Shown one piece after another: positions 24,907 to 33,734 of a DNA stretch of 64,000 nucleotides. A model generated the notes under the pieces. That model did no database searches. It saw nothing but the letters and a program-made list of their open reading frames with translations, and was not told the origin of the DNA. This DNA comes from Chloroflexota bacterium. Its GTDB lineage: Bacteria; Chloroflexota; Dehalococcoidia; JACQUA01. Every line of letters starts with the position of its first letter. Position 1 is the first letter of the stretch. Position numbers and translations under genes: made by a program. The stretch spans positions 27,507-91,506 of the forward strand of contig JACQUA010000367.1 in NCBI GenBank assembly GCA_016210565.1, read 5' to 3'.

Positions 24907-25716
24907 CTAATTCTTGTTGTATCCGTACTCCCTGGCAAGAAGCACTTCCTTCCAATACTTCTCGCGCTCAAGGATGCTTTTGTCGTCCGCTTTCATCGAC
25001 CTGTATTCGAGAAGTGTGAAGACGAAGTTGCTTCTTGCATACTCGATTCCCTTTTCTTTTATCAGCTTAGTCAGTTCATCGTTCCAGCCGTGACCCGTAC
25101 CGGCGTAACACGCCCATCTGGACCACACTCCCGAATCGCCATAGGCAGAGCCAACGTATCTTTTCCCATTCTCTTTGTCGGTAATGAGATACACTCCCTT
25201 GACGCTCGTTAGGGCAGCTTTCCAATCTGGCCGGTCAGTTTTAATGATGTTTTCGATCGAAGGAAAACCATGATTTATGTTCTCGTAACCGCAGAACTGC
25301 TGTCCTGTGTAAGATTCCTTAAGAATCTCAGAAACCACTAACTTATTGTAGTACTTCTCAAATTTGACGGCCCGTACTCTGCCCGGCCTCTTGAAACAAA
25401 TCTTCAGTCGGCCAATCAGTTCCTTTGACCCATCCACGACTCTTACCCTGTAGCCTTTGCTGCTCCGGGCGATGACCTCATAAATGCCACCAAAAAGCCA
25501 TATGTCGTCCGACTCGTGGTAGAACTCCATCATGGCAAAGATGTACTTGCGATTGAAATCGTCTCTTTCGCCCCTATACCTTTGCCAGGATTCCCATTTT
25601 TCTTTGCTGTTTACAAAGTCGTCCAGCGGCTGGGTACGTCGGTTCCAGCAGGCAAGATGCATCTTATACTCTGTCAGGTTTTGTATCGGAAGTACTTGAC
25701 TCAGTTTTATGTTCAC
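24907..25716 (-). CDS. GIY-YIG family nuclease with an uncharacterised N-terminal half
   Basis: 269 residues from GTG 25716, with GGAGG nine bases before it. The C-terminal 95 residues form a GIY-YIG nuclease: GVYLIT (174-179), KRYVGSAYG (185-193), Arg200, Glu250/252 and a final Asn (267 or 269), matching the catalytic Tyr, Tyr, Arg, Glu and Asn of the family. The first 170 residues have no domain I recognise; they include FGGIYEVIARSSKGYRVRVV, possibly a small beta barrel. The gene is alone, opposite to its upstream neighbour, and visibly AT-richer than the surrounding DNA, suggesting transfer. A role in DNA processing or phage defence is possible but unproven. Confidence 0.8.
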   Translation of the reverse strand: MNIKLSQVLPIQNLTEYKMHLACWNRRTQPLDDFVNSKEKWESWQRYRGERDDFNRKYIFAMMEFYHESDDIWLFGGIYEVIARSSKGYRVRVVDGSKELIGRLKICFKRPGRVRAVKFEKYYNKLVVSEILKESYTGQQFCGYENINHGFPSIENIIKTDRPDWKAALTSVKGVYLITDKENGKRYVGSAYGDSGVWSRWACYAGTGHGWNDELTKLIKEKGIEYARSNFVFTLLEYRSMKADDKSILEREKYWKEVLLAREYGYNKN

Positions 25717-25882
25717 GTTCTTCGGCCTCCGTATGAGCGGGGACGATCTCTGATCAGACGCCTGTCGTCAGGCAAAGTGCCTGATGTATTCGCGACCAAA
25801 ATACCGAGCCCCATGACTGCCAGACCAAGGAATGTGGTTCCCCAACCGCCAGTACCTTTGCTGCCGCGAAGCTGGAACAGCA

Positions 25883-25911
25883 AAAGGGGCAGGCTTGTCG
25901 CCTGCCCCTTT
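25883..25911. terminator. Strong hairpin, likely end of the ribosomal superoperon
   Basis: A perfect 12-base stem AAAGGGGCAGGC / GCCTGCCCCTTT with a 5-base loop. Read on the minus strand it is followed by TTTTGC, about 170 bases beyond the rpsI stop. The rest of the gap 25717-26082 holds a GGGCACGCGGCAGCGTGCC repeat (26052-26077) and no gene. Confidence 0.65.
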
Positions 25912-26082
25912 GTGATTTCACAGGGCGCTCATTCCGAGACCTTATTCCCCCATCCGGTTTCAGACGGTGTTTGACGCCGTGTGTCCGCCTTTGGGCCCCG
26001 CCCCGCAAGGCTAAAGCCATGGGCTACCCCCGTCTCGCGGCCCCCCCAACCGGGCACGCGGCAGCGTGCCGCTACGGAAACT

Positions 26083-26478
26083 CTATCGCTTGGTATACTG
26101 CGGCGCCTTCCGCGCGCGCTTCAGGCCGTATTTCTTGCGCTCTTTTTCGCGGGGGTCGCGCGTGAGCAGCCCGTGCTGCCTTAAGGCCTTCTTCAGGGTC
26201 TCGTCGCTCTCCACCAAGGCCCGGGCCATCCCGTGGGATATGGCGCCCGCCTGGGCCGAAGTCCCACCCCCGATCACCTTGATCGTCGCATCAAACTTCT
26301 CTTTGGCATTGGCCACGGTGAGCGGTACCAGCACGGCGTTTCTCTCCTCGACGCTCGGGAAGTAATTGTCGAACGGCCTCTCATTAATGGTTATCGTACC
26401 GGTCCCGGCCTGGAGCCGGACCCTGGCTATGGCGGTCTTGCGTCTACCGACGGCGTAAAAGAACGATTTTTCAGTCAA
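26083..26478 (-). CDS. rpsI: 30S ribosomal protein S9
   Basis: 131 residues, the usual length. Hallmarks are YAVGRRKTAIARVRL, GTSAQAGAISHGMARAL and the basic C-terminus KKYGLKRARKAPQYTKR, which reaches toward the P-site tRNA in known ribosomes. The start is TTG 26478. It is the last gene of the superoperon, 106 bases after rplM; that gap holds a CTCTCCTTAATCCTCCCCC-type repeat. Confidence 0.97.
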   Translation of the reverse strand: MTEKSFFYAVGRRKTAIARVRLQAGTGTITINERPFDNYFPSVEERNAVLVPLTVANAKEKFDATIKVIGGGTSAQAGAISHGMARALVESDETLKKALRQHGLLTRDPREKERKKYGLKRARKAPQYTKR

Positions 26479-26584
26479 GTGAATTCTCCGTTCCTGGGTT
26501 ACTGAACGCCTGGTGAAGAGAACTGCTTCACCCTCTCCTTAATCCTCCCCCATCGAGGGAGAGGACGCTTGTCCTGACGGGCGA

Positions 26585-27073
26585 CTAGGCGGCGGCCTCC
26601 GGCTGCGGCTTCACTTCAGGCGCCGCAGGGGCGCCGGCGGCAGGCGCGGCCTTTGATGCTGACGCAAGCTGTCCGGCGTGCGGGTGCTCCGCCCCGGCGT
26701 AAACCTTCAGCTTCCGGTACATGGCCGCTCCCAGGCGGGTGCGCGGCAGCATACCCTTGACGGCCTTCTCGAAGGCCCTGGTCGGGTGCTGCGCCACCAC
26801 TTCCCTGTAGGAAGCGGCTTTGAAGCCACCGGGGTATCCCGAATGGCGGTAATACATCTTGTCGGTCTCTTTTTTGCCTGTCACCCGGATTTTCGATACG
26901 TTGATGACAACCACAAAGTCTCCGGTGTCCACATTCCGGGTGAATACAGGCTTGTTCTTCCCCATGAGGAGACAGGCCACCTGGGTAGCCAACCTGCCCA
27001 TCACCTGGCCCGAGGCATCCACCAGATGCCACTGTCTTTCCAACTCTTTGGGTTTAGCGGTAAAGGTCTTCAT
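26585..27073 (-). CDS. rplM: 50S ribosomal protein L13
   Basis: 162 residues. The L13 core includes [37 protein letters not shown] and the [20 protein letters not shown] segment. About 25 extra C-terminal residues rich in Ala, Pro and Glu ([20 protein letters not shown]) extend beyond the normal end; similar tails occur on S3, S19, L4 and S12 here. The start overlaps the truA stop by four bases, so translation is coupled. Confidence 0.97.
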   Translation of the reverse strand: MKTFTAKPKELERQWHLVDASGQVMGRLATQVACLLMGKNKPVFTRNVDTGDFVVVINVSKIRVTGKKETDKMYYRHSGYPGGFKAASYREVVAQHPTRAFEKAVKGMLPRTRLGAAMYRKLKVYAGAEHPHAGQLASASKAAPAAGAPAAPEVKPQPEAAA

Positions 27074-27855
27074 GCATTCTCTCCAGGCTGTCCGGCATAA
27101 TTGACTCTTACCAGGTAAAGCCCCTGGGCCGGCGCCGTGTCTGATATTATCCCTCTTTGTTTGCTTTCCAGCAACCGGCCGAAGTCTTCGAGCGGCATTC
27201 TCCCGAGACCGACCCCGATCAGCGCGCTTACCGTGCGCCGGATTTGATGAGGCAGAAAAGAGTTAGCCGTTATGTAAAACATGATTACCGGCCGTCTCTT
27301 TCTTACCCCCGCTTCGTAGACCCGGCGAACGGTGTTCCTCGGCTGTTTTCCCAGTTTGCTGGTAAAGCTAACAAAGTCATGTTCTCCGACCAGAAGGGAG
27401 CAGGCCCTGTTCATGGCCGCGATATTCAATTTACCCGGCAGAGGACAGCTATAGTTCCTCCAGAGGGCTGCACCTTCGGTGCTATCCAGAATGTAGTACC
27501 GGTACTCCCGGCTCAAGGCGTCCCGCTGGACGTTGAACCCCGCCGGCGCCTCGAACGTCTTCTGTATGACGATGTCTTTGGGCAGGTAGTGGTTCAGCGC
27601 TCTGGCAAAGGTCTCCGGTGAGAGCCTGGAGCCAGTCCGGAAGCTGACTACCTGGCCCTTGGCGTGGACACCGGTGTCTGTCCGGCTGGCCGCCAGCACC
27701 CTGACACGCTCCCCGGTTGTCTTCAGTATCGCGCTTTCCAGTTCCCCCTGGACCGTCGGCGCCGCCGGCTGCCATTGAAACCCCCGGTAGTTACTCCCAT
27801 CGTACTCAACTACGAGCCCGATCTTCCTTACCGCTTCGCGGTTCGCAGTGGTCAT
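27070..27855 (-). CDS. truA: tRNA pseudouridine synthase A
   Basis: 261 residues. It isomerises uridines 38-40 of tRNA anticodon arms. The catalytic Asp60 is in [18 protein letters not shown]; also present are NYRGFQWQP near the N-terminus and [19 protein letters not shown] near the C-terminus. Its position between rplQ and rplM is typical for Chloroflexota and Firmicutes. It starts 33 bases after rplQ and overlaps rplM by four bases. Confidence 0.96.
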   Translation of the reverse strand: MTTANREAVRKIGLVVEYDGSNYRGFQWQPAAPTVQGELESAILKTTGERVRVLAASRTDTGVHAKGQVVSFRTGSRLSPETFARALNHYLPKDIVIQKTFEAPAGFNVQRDALSREYRYYILDSTEGAALWRNYSCPLPGKLNIAAMNRACSLLVGEHDFVSFTSKLGKQPRNTVRRVYEAGVRKRRPVIMFYITANSFLPHQIRRTVSALIGVGLGRMPLEDFGRLLESKQRGIISDTAPAQGLYLVRVNYAGQPGENA

Positions 27856-27888
27856 CTGCCGGAAAGACTACGCCGGGTACCCCTGGCC

Positions 27889-28242
27889 CTATTTGACCAG
27901 CTCAATCTTGGCCATCGGCGCCCCGTCCCCGTGGCGAGGCGGCAATTTGATAATGCGTGTGTACCCTCCGGGCCTGCCGGCATACCGCGGGCCAAGCTCT
28001 GTGAATACCTTATCAACGACGGCTTTATCAGAAAGGAAAGAAAGCGCCCGCCGGCGGGCGCCCAGCCCCCCGTCCTTTCCCATCGTGATAACCCTCTCAC
28101 AGAGGCTCTGAATCTCTTTCGCTTTCGGTTCGGTGGTCTGGACGTACTCGTGGAGCAAAACGTCCCTGACCAGATTGCGATACATCGCCAATCGGTGATC
28201 GGTGGGCCTATCGAATCTTCTGCCCGCTACCCGGTGTCTCAT
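27889..28242 (-). CDS. rplQ: 50S ribosomal protein L17
   Basis: 117 residues, normal length. It begins MRHRVAGRRFDRPTDHRLAM and carries LVRDVLLHEYVQTTEPKAKE and GGYTRIIKLPPRHGDGAPMA. It follows rpoA as in most bacteria, but across 191 bases occupied by a repeat element. Confidence 0.97.
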   Translation of the reverse strand: MRHRVAGRRFDRPTDHRLAMYRNLVRDVLLHEYVQTTEPKAKEIQSLCERVITMGKDGGLGARRRALSFLSDKAVVDKVFTELGPRYAGRPGGYTRIIKLPPRHGDGAPMAKIELVK

Positions 28243-28270
28243 ATCTTATCTCTCCAGGTTGAAAAGAGGA

Positions 28271-28373
28271 AATGACGAATGACGAAGTCCGAATGACGAA
28301 TGACAAATGTGGGCCTCCTTGTGCATTCGAACTTTGAACATTAATTCGTCATTCTAATTTCGTCATTCGCCAT
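28271..28373. repeat. TGACGAA word-array hairpin element in the rpoA-rplQ gap
   Basis: Arms AATGACGAAGTCCGAATGAC and TTCGTCATTCTAATTTCGTC in inverse orientation, with a core of about 40 bases. Confidence 0.8.
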
Positions 28374-28433
28374 TTTGATTTCCGCTCGTCCCGGGCAGCA
28401 TTCCGTGCCCGGGATTTCGGATTTAGCTCCATG

Positions 28434-29495
28434 CTATTCCCCTTCATCCCCTTCTTCCTCCCCCTCGCCCTCCTCTGAACCCTTCAGACCTATTTCCTTC
28501 AGTTTTTCCAGCTCAAGAATCGGCCCTGGCTTGCCGGTCTCTTCCTTGCCCGGCTCTTCGCTACTCATCAAAGAATAGCCGAGCTCTTTCAGGCGCTGGA
28601 GCAATTCCTCCCGTGACTTCTGGCCGAAATGCCGCAGTTTGTTCAGGTCCTCCTCGCTCTTGCTCAACAGCTCGCCCAGGGTGTTTATGCCACCCCTCCT
28701 CAGGCAGTTCAGCGTCCGCGTGGAAAAGCCCAAATCCGCCACGGGCTTGTTGAACTGCTCGGGGCTCAAAAAACGCCGCAGAAGCTGCTTCTCTGCGGTC
28801 TTCATGGAAACCTTCACCAGGTCCTCGAAGGCGCTCAGGTGTTCGATCAGTATTCTCGCCGCCTGGCTAACGGCTTCCAGCGGCGTCATCGTGGAATCCG
28901 TCCAGACTTCCAGAACCAGCTTTTCGTAGTTCGCTTCCTGACCCACCCGGATGGGATCGACCTTGTAGTTAACCTTGCGGACCGGCGAGAAGATGGCATC
29001 CACCGGAATAGAACCAACGGGCAGCCCGTCGGCGCGGTTCGCCGGAGCGTATCCCTTGCCCTGCTCGACATTAAGCTCGACGAACAACCTGGCGTCGGAG
29101 GAATCCAGAGTTGCCAGCCGGAGTTCCGGATTGATGATCTCATAGTCCGCGGTAGCCTTGACATCGGCAGCGCTGACTATCCCTTCCCCCGAGACAGTCA
29201 GCGTCAGTTTCCCGGGCCGGTCAGACAGCGCCCGGAAACGCAGCCCCTTCACATTCTGGATGAATTCGATCGCGTCTTCTTTCATATGAGGGATGGTGGA
29301 AAACTCGTGTTGTACCCCCTCGATCTTGATCCAGGTGACCGCGGCGCCAGTTAAGGAGCCCCACAGAACCCTTCGCAGAGCGTTCCCCAGTGTAATGCCA
29401 AACCCTCGCTCCAGGGGCTCGGCAACGAATCGCCCGTAGTCCTGTGAGCTCTCAACACATTCGACCTTGGGTAAAGGCGTTTGATTGGGCAACAT
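28434..29495 (-). CDS. rpoA: DNA-directed RNA polymerase subunit alpha
   Basis: 353 residues, about 25-35 more than usual. The N-terminal dimerisation domain (about 1-235) has FVAEPLERGFGITLGNALRR and GATVTW-like GAAVTWIKIEGVQHEFSTI. The C-terminal DNA-contact domain is present (LGFSTRTLNCLRRGGINTLG, SREELLQRLKELGYSL). After it comes a very acidic tail, KGSEEGEGEEEGDEGE. It follows rpsD by 31 bases in the alpha operon. Confidence 0.98.
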   Translation of the reverse strand: MLPNQTPLPKVECVESSQDYGRFVAEPLERGFGITLGNALRRVLWGSLTGAAVTWIKIEGVQHEFSTIPHMKEDAIEFIQNVKGLRFRALSDRPGKLTLTVSGEGIVSAADVKATADYEIINPELRLATLDSSDARLFVELNVEQGKGYAPANRADGLPVGSIPVDAIFSPVRKVNYKVDPIRVGQEANYEKLVLEVWTDSTMTPLEAVSQAARILIEHLSAFEDLVKVSMKTAEKQLLRRFLSPEQFNKPVADLGFSTRTLNCLRRGGINTLGELLSKSEEDLNKLRHFGQKSREELLQRLKELGYSLMSSEEPGKEETGKPGPILELEKLKEIGLKGSEEGEGEEEGDEGE

Positions 29496-29526
29496 TTTCT
29501 CCTTAATGAACTGTCGCGAAGCAACC

Positions 29527-30153
29527 TTAGCGAGAGTAGTAGGCCACTACCGCGTTTTCGTCGAACCTGGATTCCGTATCTGTCCTGGCGGGCAACGAAA
29601 TAACTTTCCCGCACATTTTCTCCGGGTCGACATTCAACCACGCCGGAATGGTCTTGCTCTTGATTTTTTCGGCGACGGCCTTGCACAACTCCGATTTCTT
29701 GCTGGGTTCCCGCCAGCACACCGTGTCCCCCGCTTTGACCTGGATCGAAGGCACGTTCACCTTTTGGTCGTTCAGGACCAGATGACCGTGCCGGACGATC
29801 TGCCGCGCCTGGGCGTGGGAATCGGCAAACCCCATGAGAAGGACAACGTTGTCCAGCCGGCATTCCAGAAGCTGCACCAGCATTTCACCGGTCTTTCCCG
29901 GCCTTCTCATGGCCTCGCCGAAGACCTTCTGGAACGGCCGTTCCATCAGGCCATAGTAATATCTTCCTTTTTGCTTTTCCCTCAACTGAAGGCCCCGGTC
30001 AGACTGTTTCCGGCGTCTGGTCGAGGTCTGTCCCGGAGGCGAGCTCCGCCTCTCCACGCCACACTTCGGTGTGAAGCACCGATCCCCCTTGAGAAACAGC
30101 TTTAATCCGTTGCGCCGGCAAACGCGGCAAACTGCATCGATATATCGGGCCAT
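29527..30153 (-). CDS. rpsD: 30S ribosomal protein S4 (zinc-binding form)
   Basis: 208 residues from ATG 30153. The N-terminus begins MARYIDAVCRVCRRNG and has four cysteines (9, 12, 26, 31) arranged as in the zinc-containing form of S4. The S4 RNA-binding domain is at CRLDNVVLLMGFADSHAQAR, with QIVRHGHLVLNDQKVNVPS. S4 nucleates assembly of the 30S body and represses the alpha operon in many bacteria. It starts five bases after rpsK. Confidence 0.98.
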   Translation of the reverse strand: MARYIDAVCRVCRRNGLKLFLKGDRCFTPKCGVERRSSPPGQTSTRRRKQSDRGLQLREKQKGRYYYGLMERPFQKVFGEAMRRPGKTGEMLVQLLECRLDNVVLLMGFADSHAQARQIVRHGHLVLNDQKVNVPSIQVKAGDTVCWREPSKKSELCKAVAEKIKSKTIPAWLNVDPEKMCGKVISLPARTDTESRFDENAVVAYYSR

Positions 30154-30158
30154 ATGTA

Positions 30159-30554
30159 CTATACCCTCCTTCTCTTGGAAGGACGGCACCCGTTGTGCGG
30201 AACCGGCGTCACATCGCGAATGCCCGAGATGGTCAGTCCCGCAGCCTGCAGCGAACGTATCGCCGCCTCCCGGCCGCTGCCCGGACCCTTGACGAATACC
30301 TCGACGCGCCGCAGGCCAACTTCCATCGCCTTCCTGGCGGTGTCGGTGGCCGCCATCTGCGCCGCGAAAGGCGTCCCCTTTCTCGACCCCTTGAACCCTA
30401 CTTTTCCGGAGCTGGCCGAGCTGATGACATTTCCTTCCGGGTCGGTCAGGGTTATTATGGTGTTGTTAAATGTGGACTGGATAAAAGCCTTACCGCGAGG
30501 AATGGACTTCTTTTCTTTTTTCTTGGTGCGAGGCCTGGTAGCTTTATCTGCCAT
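30159..30554 (-). CDS. rpsK: 30S ribosomal protein S11
   Basis: 131 residues. Signature: [37 protein letters not shown] and [20 protein letters not shown], ending [12 protein letters not shown]. It lies between rpsM and rpsD. A 175-base gap to rpsM contains a word-array element. Confidence 0.98.
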   Translation of the reverse strand: MADKATRPRTKKKEKKSIPRGKAFIQSTFNNTIITLTDPEGNVISSASSGKVGFKGSRKGTPFAAQMAATDTARKAMEVGLRRVEVFVKGPGSGREAAIRSLQAAGLTISGIRDVTPVPHNGCRPSKRRRV

Positions 30555-30589
30555 GATTACCTTCTCTATTACAAAGCTCTAAACTCGAG

Positions 30590-30722
30590 ATTCTACATTC
30601 TAAACAAATCCCAATCACCAAAATTAAAATCCGAAACAGACAGTCAAGCCAACTGGTTTTGAATTTGGTTCTTCGGTTTTTGATATTGTTTAGGATTTAG
30701 ATATTCGGATTTCTGATTTTCC
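30590..30722. repeat. Word-array hairpin element in the rpsM-rpsK gap
   Basis: The left arm is of AAACAAATCCCAATC / AAAATCCGAAAC words; the right arm has TTGAATTTGGTTC, TATTGTTTAGGATT and TTCGGATTTCTGATTTT, roughly the inverse. Confidence 0.7.
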
Positions 30723-30729
30723 TCTTGAG

Positions 30730-31116
30730 TTATTTCTTGGCGCCTGGCTTGCGACCGCGTCCGGCAACCGTCTTGCGGGCCCCCCGCTTGGTCCGGGCGT
30801 TGGTCCGCGTCCTCTGCCCGTGGACCGGCAGCCCGCGCCGGTGTCTCTGCCCCTTGTACGCCCCTATTTCAATCAGTTTCTTGATATTAAGGCTGACTTC
30901 CTTCCGGAGGTCTCCTTCCACCCTGTATTCTTTGTCGATGACCTCACGGATCCGGCTGAGTTCTTCTTCCTTGATATCCTTGACCCGGGTGTCGGGGTTG
31001 ACGCCCGCCTTGGCCAGGATAATCTTGCTGTTGTTAGGTCCCACCCCGTAGAGATAGGCCAGGGAGAACTCTATTTTCTTGTTCGCCGGGAGATCGACGC
31101 CCGCAATACGTGCCAT
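30730..31116 (-). CDS. rpsM: 30S ribosomal protein S13
   Basis: 128 residues. It begins [20 protein letters not shown] and has [20 protein letters not shown] and the basic end [20 protein letters not shown]. It contacts tRNA and the intersubunit bridge in known structures. It is separated from rpmJ by 262 bases of repeats. Confidence 0.98.
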   Translation of the reverse strand: MARIAGVDLPANKKIEFSLAYLYGVGPNNSKIILAKAGVNPDTRVKDIKEEELSRIREVIDKEYRVEGDLRKEVSLNIKKLIEIGAYKGQRHRRGLPVHGQRTRTNARTKRGARKTVAGRGRKPGAKK

Positions 31117-31141
31117 TTTTCTTCTACCTGTTTCAGATTGA

Positions 31142-31270
31142 ATTAATCAAGGGCCAAATCCGAAATCCTGAACACTAAATCCCAAACAAGTTCAAAATCC
31201 CAATAACGAAACCCAAAACACCGATTCGGCCCGTTCCTGTTTGGCTTTCGGACATTTGATATTGTTTGGG
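31142..31270. repeat. Word-array hairpin element in the rpmJ-rpsM gap
   Basis: The left arm has AAATCCGAAATCC, AAATCCCAAACAAG and TCAAAATCCCAATAACG; the right arm has TTTGGCTTTCGG and TTTGATATTGTTTGGG. It directly precedes a family A repeat. Confidence 0.7.
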
Positions 31271-31274
31271 AAAT

Positions 31275-31368
31275 GTCACCCTGAGCGCAGTCGAAGGGTC
31301 TTTGGCGCCCCGGTGGCCGAAGGATTCTTCGCTCCGACTCACTGGCGCTCGTCTCCGCTCAGAATGAC
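31275..31368. repeat. Interspersed repeat, family A
   Basis: GTCACCCTGAGCGCAGTCGA to CGCTCAGAATGAC, ending 10 bases before the rpmJ stop codon on the other strand. Confidence 0.85.
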
Positions 31369-31378
31369 AATTTCGCCC

Positions 31379-31492
31379 TTACCCTTGTCTTTGCTTGTGC
31401 CGGGGGTTCGAACACAACACCCGGACTACGCCTTTCCGCCTTATGATCTTGCACTTTTCACAGCGCGTTTTGACCGAAGCTCTTACTTTCAT
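31379..31492 (-). CDS. rpmJ: 50S ribosomal protein L36
   Basis: 37 residues from ATG 31492: it starts [20 protein letters not shown] and ends with [11 protein letters not shown]. Cys11, Cys14, Cys27 and His32 form the expected zinc site. It lies 15 bases after infA, its usual neighbour. Confidence 0.97.
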   Translation of the reverse strand: MKVRASVKTRCEKCKIIRRKGVVRVLCSNPRHKQRQG

Positions 31493-31507
31493 TGGTTATG
31501 ATCTCTC

Positions 31508-31726
31508 TTACTTAAACCGGTAGGTAATACGCCCTCTCGTCAGGTCATAGGGCGATAGCTCTACCAGGACCTTGTCCCCGGGCAATATCTTGATGAAATG
31601 CAGCCGGATTTTCCCGGATATGTGCGCCAGCACCTTGTGCCCATTCGGAAGCTCGACCCGGAACATGGCATTAGGCAAACTTTCGAGTACAGTTCCCTCG
31701 ACTTCTATCGTCTCTTTTTTTGGCAT
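31508..31726 (-). CDS. infA: Translation initiation factor IF-1
   Basis: 72 residues, the usual size. OB-fold signature: [39 protein letters not shown] and [16 protein letters not shown]. It acts on the 30S A site during initiation. It precedes rpmJ and follows map across 240 bases of repeats. Confidence 0.98.
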   Translation of the reverse strand: MPKKETIEVEGTVLESLPNAMFRVELPNGHKVLAHISGKIRLHFIKILPGDKVLVELSPYDLTRGRITYRFK

Positions 31727-31771
31727 TAACTACAATTCTACGCCTATAACGCTAACCTGACAAGCCAGAAC

Positions 31772-31867
31772 CAAAATGACGAATGACGACCCCCGACTTA
31801 ATCGGGGGCGGATGACGAATCAATCCTCAAAATCCGAAGGTCCAAAAACGGCTTCCATTCGTCATTC
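31772..31867. repeat. TGACGAA word array in the map-infA gap
   Basis: AAAATGACGAATGACGACCC on the left and ATTCGTCATTCGTCATTG on the right, around GGGGGCGGATGACGAATC. It abuts a family B repeat. Confidence 0.75.
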
Positions 31868-31943
31868 GTCATTGCGAGCGAAGCGCGGCAATCTCCCACA
31901 TGGCCAGACACCCAGGGGATTGCTTCGCTTCGCTCGCAATGAC
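31868..31943. repeat. Interspersed repeat, family B
   Basis: GTCATTGCGAGCGAAGCGCG ... GGGGATTGCTTCGCTTCGC, ending GCAATGAC; the two ends are inverse to each other. It stops 23 bases before the end of map. Confidence 0.88.
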
Positions 31944-31966
31944 ATTTCGAATTTCGTCATTTTTTC

Positions 31967-32716
31967 TCAAAGGGCCGTCAAAATATCGGCCCCGTTCTCT
32001 CGTATGGCAATAGTGTGCTCAAAGTGGGCGGAGATACCGCCATCGGCCGTCAGTACGGTCCACATATTGGGCGCCACCCTGGTCCGCCAGGTCCCGGTAT
32101 TGACCATGGGCTCGATAGCCAGGGTCATCCCCCGGCGCAACACCATCCCCTGTCCCCGAACCCCCATGTTCGGAACCTGGGGGTCTTCGTGCAGGTTGGT
32201 GCCAATCCCGTGACCCGAATACTCACGGACCACGGAGAAACCCTTCTTCTCGGCATATTGCCCGATGGCGAAGGACACGTCACCCAGGTGGGCGCCATCT
32301 CTGGCCGCCTTAATCCCCTCGTCCAGCGCCCCCTTCGTCGCTTCCATAAGCTCCAGCAACCCCGGTGACACCCTGCCGATGCCAACGGTAGTCGCGCCGT
32401 CCCCTTGAAAGCCCTTATATATGGCGCCCACATCCAGGGACACCAGGTCGCCCTCTTTCAGGACGCGGTCTCCAGGAATCCCGTGGACGATTTCGTCGTT
32501 TACCGAAACGCAGATGTTAGCCGGAAATCCCCGGTAGCCTAAGAACGACGGAATGGCCCCGTGTTTCCTGATCTCCTCGCCCGCGATTGTGTCGAGCTCC
32601 TTCGTCTTCATACCGACTCTAACGGAGCTCGCCAGTTTCGCCAGCGTCAGCGCCACGATCCTGCCCGCCTGCCTCATCAGGGCGATTTCGTAATGCGATT
32701 TTATGACTATTCCCAT
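31967..32716 (-). CDS. map: Type I methionine aminopeptidase
   Basis: 249 residues. It removes the initiator Met from nascent proteins and needs two metal ions. The metal-ligand regions are present: LVSLDVGAIYKGFQGDGATT (Asp, Asp), GHGIGTNLHEDPQVPN (His) and TLAIEPMVNTG (Glu), with a final Glu-containing TAVLTADGGISAHFEHTIA segment. The secY-adk-map-infA order is conventional. Confidence 0.97.
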   Translation of the reverse strand: MGIVIKSHYEIALMRQAGRIVALTLAKLASSVRVGMKTKELDTIAGEEIRKHGAIPSFLGYRGFPANICVSVNDEIVHGIPGDRVLKEGDLVSLDVGAIYKGFQGDGATTVGIGRVSPGLLELMEATKGALDEGIKAARDGAHLGDVSFAIGQYAEKKGFSVVREYSGHGIGTNLHEDPQVPNMGVRGQGMVLRRGMTLAIEPMVNTGTWRTRVAPNMWTVLTADGGISAHFEHTIAIRENGADILTAL

Positions 32717-32777
32717 TATTCATGAAGATCCGAAATCCGAATCTCTAAACACTAAACAAATTCCAATACCGAGGTAT

Positions 32778-32896
32778 GTCACCCCGAGCCGGAAGCCTGA
32801 GCGAAGCGAAGGGGCAGTCGAAGGGTCTTTGCTCTCCCCCCCCGGGAAAGATTCTTCGTCTCCGACTCGCTTGCGCTCGTCTTCGCTCAGAATGAC
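32778..32896. repeat. Interspersed repeat, family A
   Basis: GTCACCCCGAGCCGGAAGCC through AAGGGTCTTTGC and GATTCTTCGTC to GCTCAGAATGAC. Its end reaches into the last codons of adk. Confidence 0.85.
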
Positions 32897-33564
32897 ATTT
32901 TCTCCCCCTTTTTCAAAGGGGGATTAAGAGCTGTCTTCAACAAGACCCAGACTCCCTCCGGCGTTCGACCGCCACCATCGATCTCCAGGAGTTTATCCCG
33001 CTTCGAGTAGTAGTCAATCAGCGGCTGGGTCTGTCTGAAGTATTCCTGCAAACGCTTTTTAATTGTCTCGGGTTTATCGTCATCTCTTTGATAGAGCCTG
33101 CCCCCGCACTTATCGCACTTTCCCGGCACCCTGGGGCGAGCCGTCACTTCGTGAAACGGGGTCTGGCATTTCTCGCAAATCCAGCGGCCGCCCAGGCGCT
33201 GTAACAGCTCTTCCTCGGGCACCTTGAGATAGACTACCTTATCAATGTCTCTCCCGGTCTCTGCGAGGGCCTTGTTCAGCGCCTCGGCCTGCTCGATGTT
33301 CCTGGGAAAACCGTCCAGCATGATCCCCTCGCCGGTGTCGGGTTCCTTGAGGCGCTCCAGAATCATGGATATCGTTATATCGTTGGGCACCAGCGCGCCC
33401 TTATCCATGTACGTCTTGGCCAGAAGGCCCAGCCGGGTGCCCTGCTGAGCGTTCTTCCGGAACAAGTCGCCCGAAGCGATATGGGCCAACTTCATCTCTT
33501 TTGAGAGAAAGGCCGCCTGAGTCCCCTTGCCCGCGCCGGGGGCGCCCAATAGAATCAAATACAT
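32887..33564 (-). CDS. adk: Adenylate kinase (zinc-lid type)
   Basis: 225 residues from ATG 33564; the frame is open far upstream without support. The P-loop is GAPGAGKGT (7-15), the AMP-binding region is SGDLFR ... DGFPRN, and a Cys4 zinc knot is in the lid (Cys130, 133, 150, 153). It converts ATP and AMP to two ADP. The C-terminal residues NPPLKKGEKMSF are encoded by a CCCCCTTTTTCAAAGGGGG repeat plus the end of a family A repeat, so the tail is probably not native. Confidence 0.97.
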   Translation of the reverse strand: MYLILLGAPGAGKGTQAAFLSKEMKLAHIASGDLFRKNAQQGTRLGLLAKTYMDKGALVPNDITISMILERLKEPDTGEGIMLDGFPRNIEQAEALNKALAETGRDIDKVVYLKVPEEELLQRLGGRWICEKCQTPFHEVTARPRVPGKCDKCGGRLYQRDDDKPETIKKRLQEYFRQTQPLIDYYSKRDKLLEIDGGGRTPEGVWVLLKTALNPPLKKGEKMSF

Positions 33565-33648
33565 TGGTTTACTGAATCCTCTGCCTTTGGTCCCTGACAA
33601 TCCTTCGTGCCCGTTGGACGGAGCACCGTGAAGGATGTATATAGGGAT

Positions 33649-33725
33649 GTCATTCTGAGCGTAGTCGAAGAATCCTTTGGGGCGGGGAGCTACATGAAAG
33701 ACCCTTCGACTTCGCTCAGGGTGAC
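33649..33725. repeat. Interspersed repeat, family A
   Basis: GTCATTCTGAGCGTAGTCGA to TTCGCTCAGGGTGAC, between adk and secY. Confidence 0.88.
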
Positions 33726-33734
33726 ATCGAAACA

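Noticed and set aside
31392..31410. GGGTTCGAAC, resembling a tRNA T-loop
   Set aside because: It lies inside the rpmJ coding region and no acceptor or anticodon stems can be formed around it.
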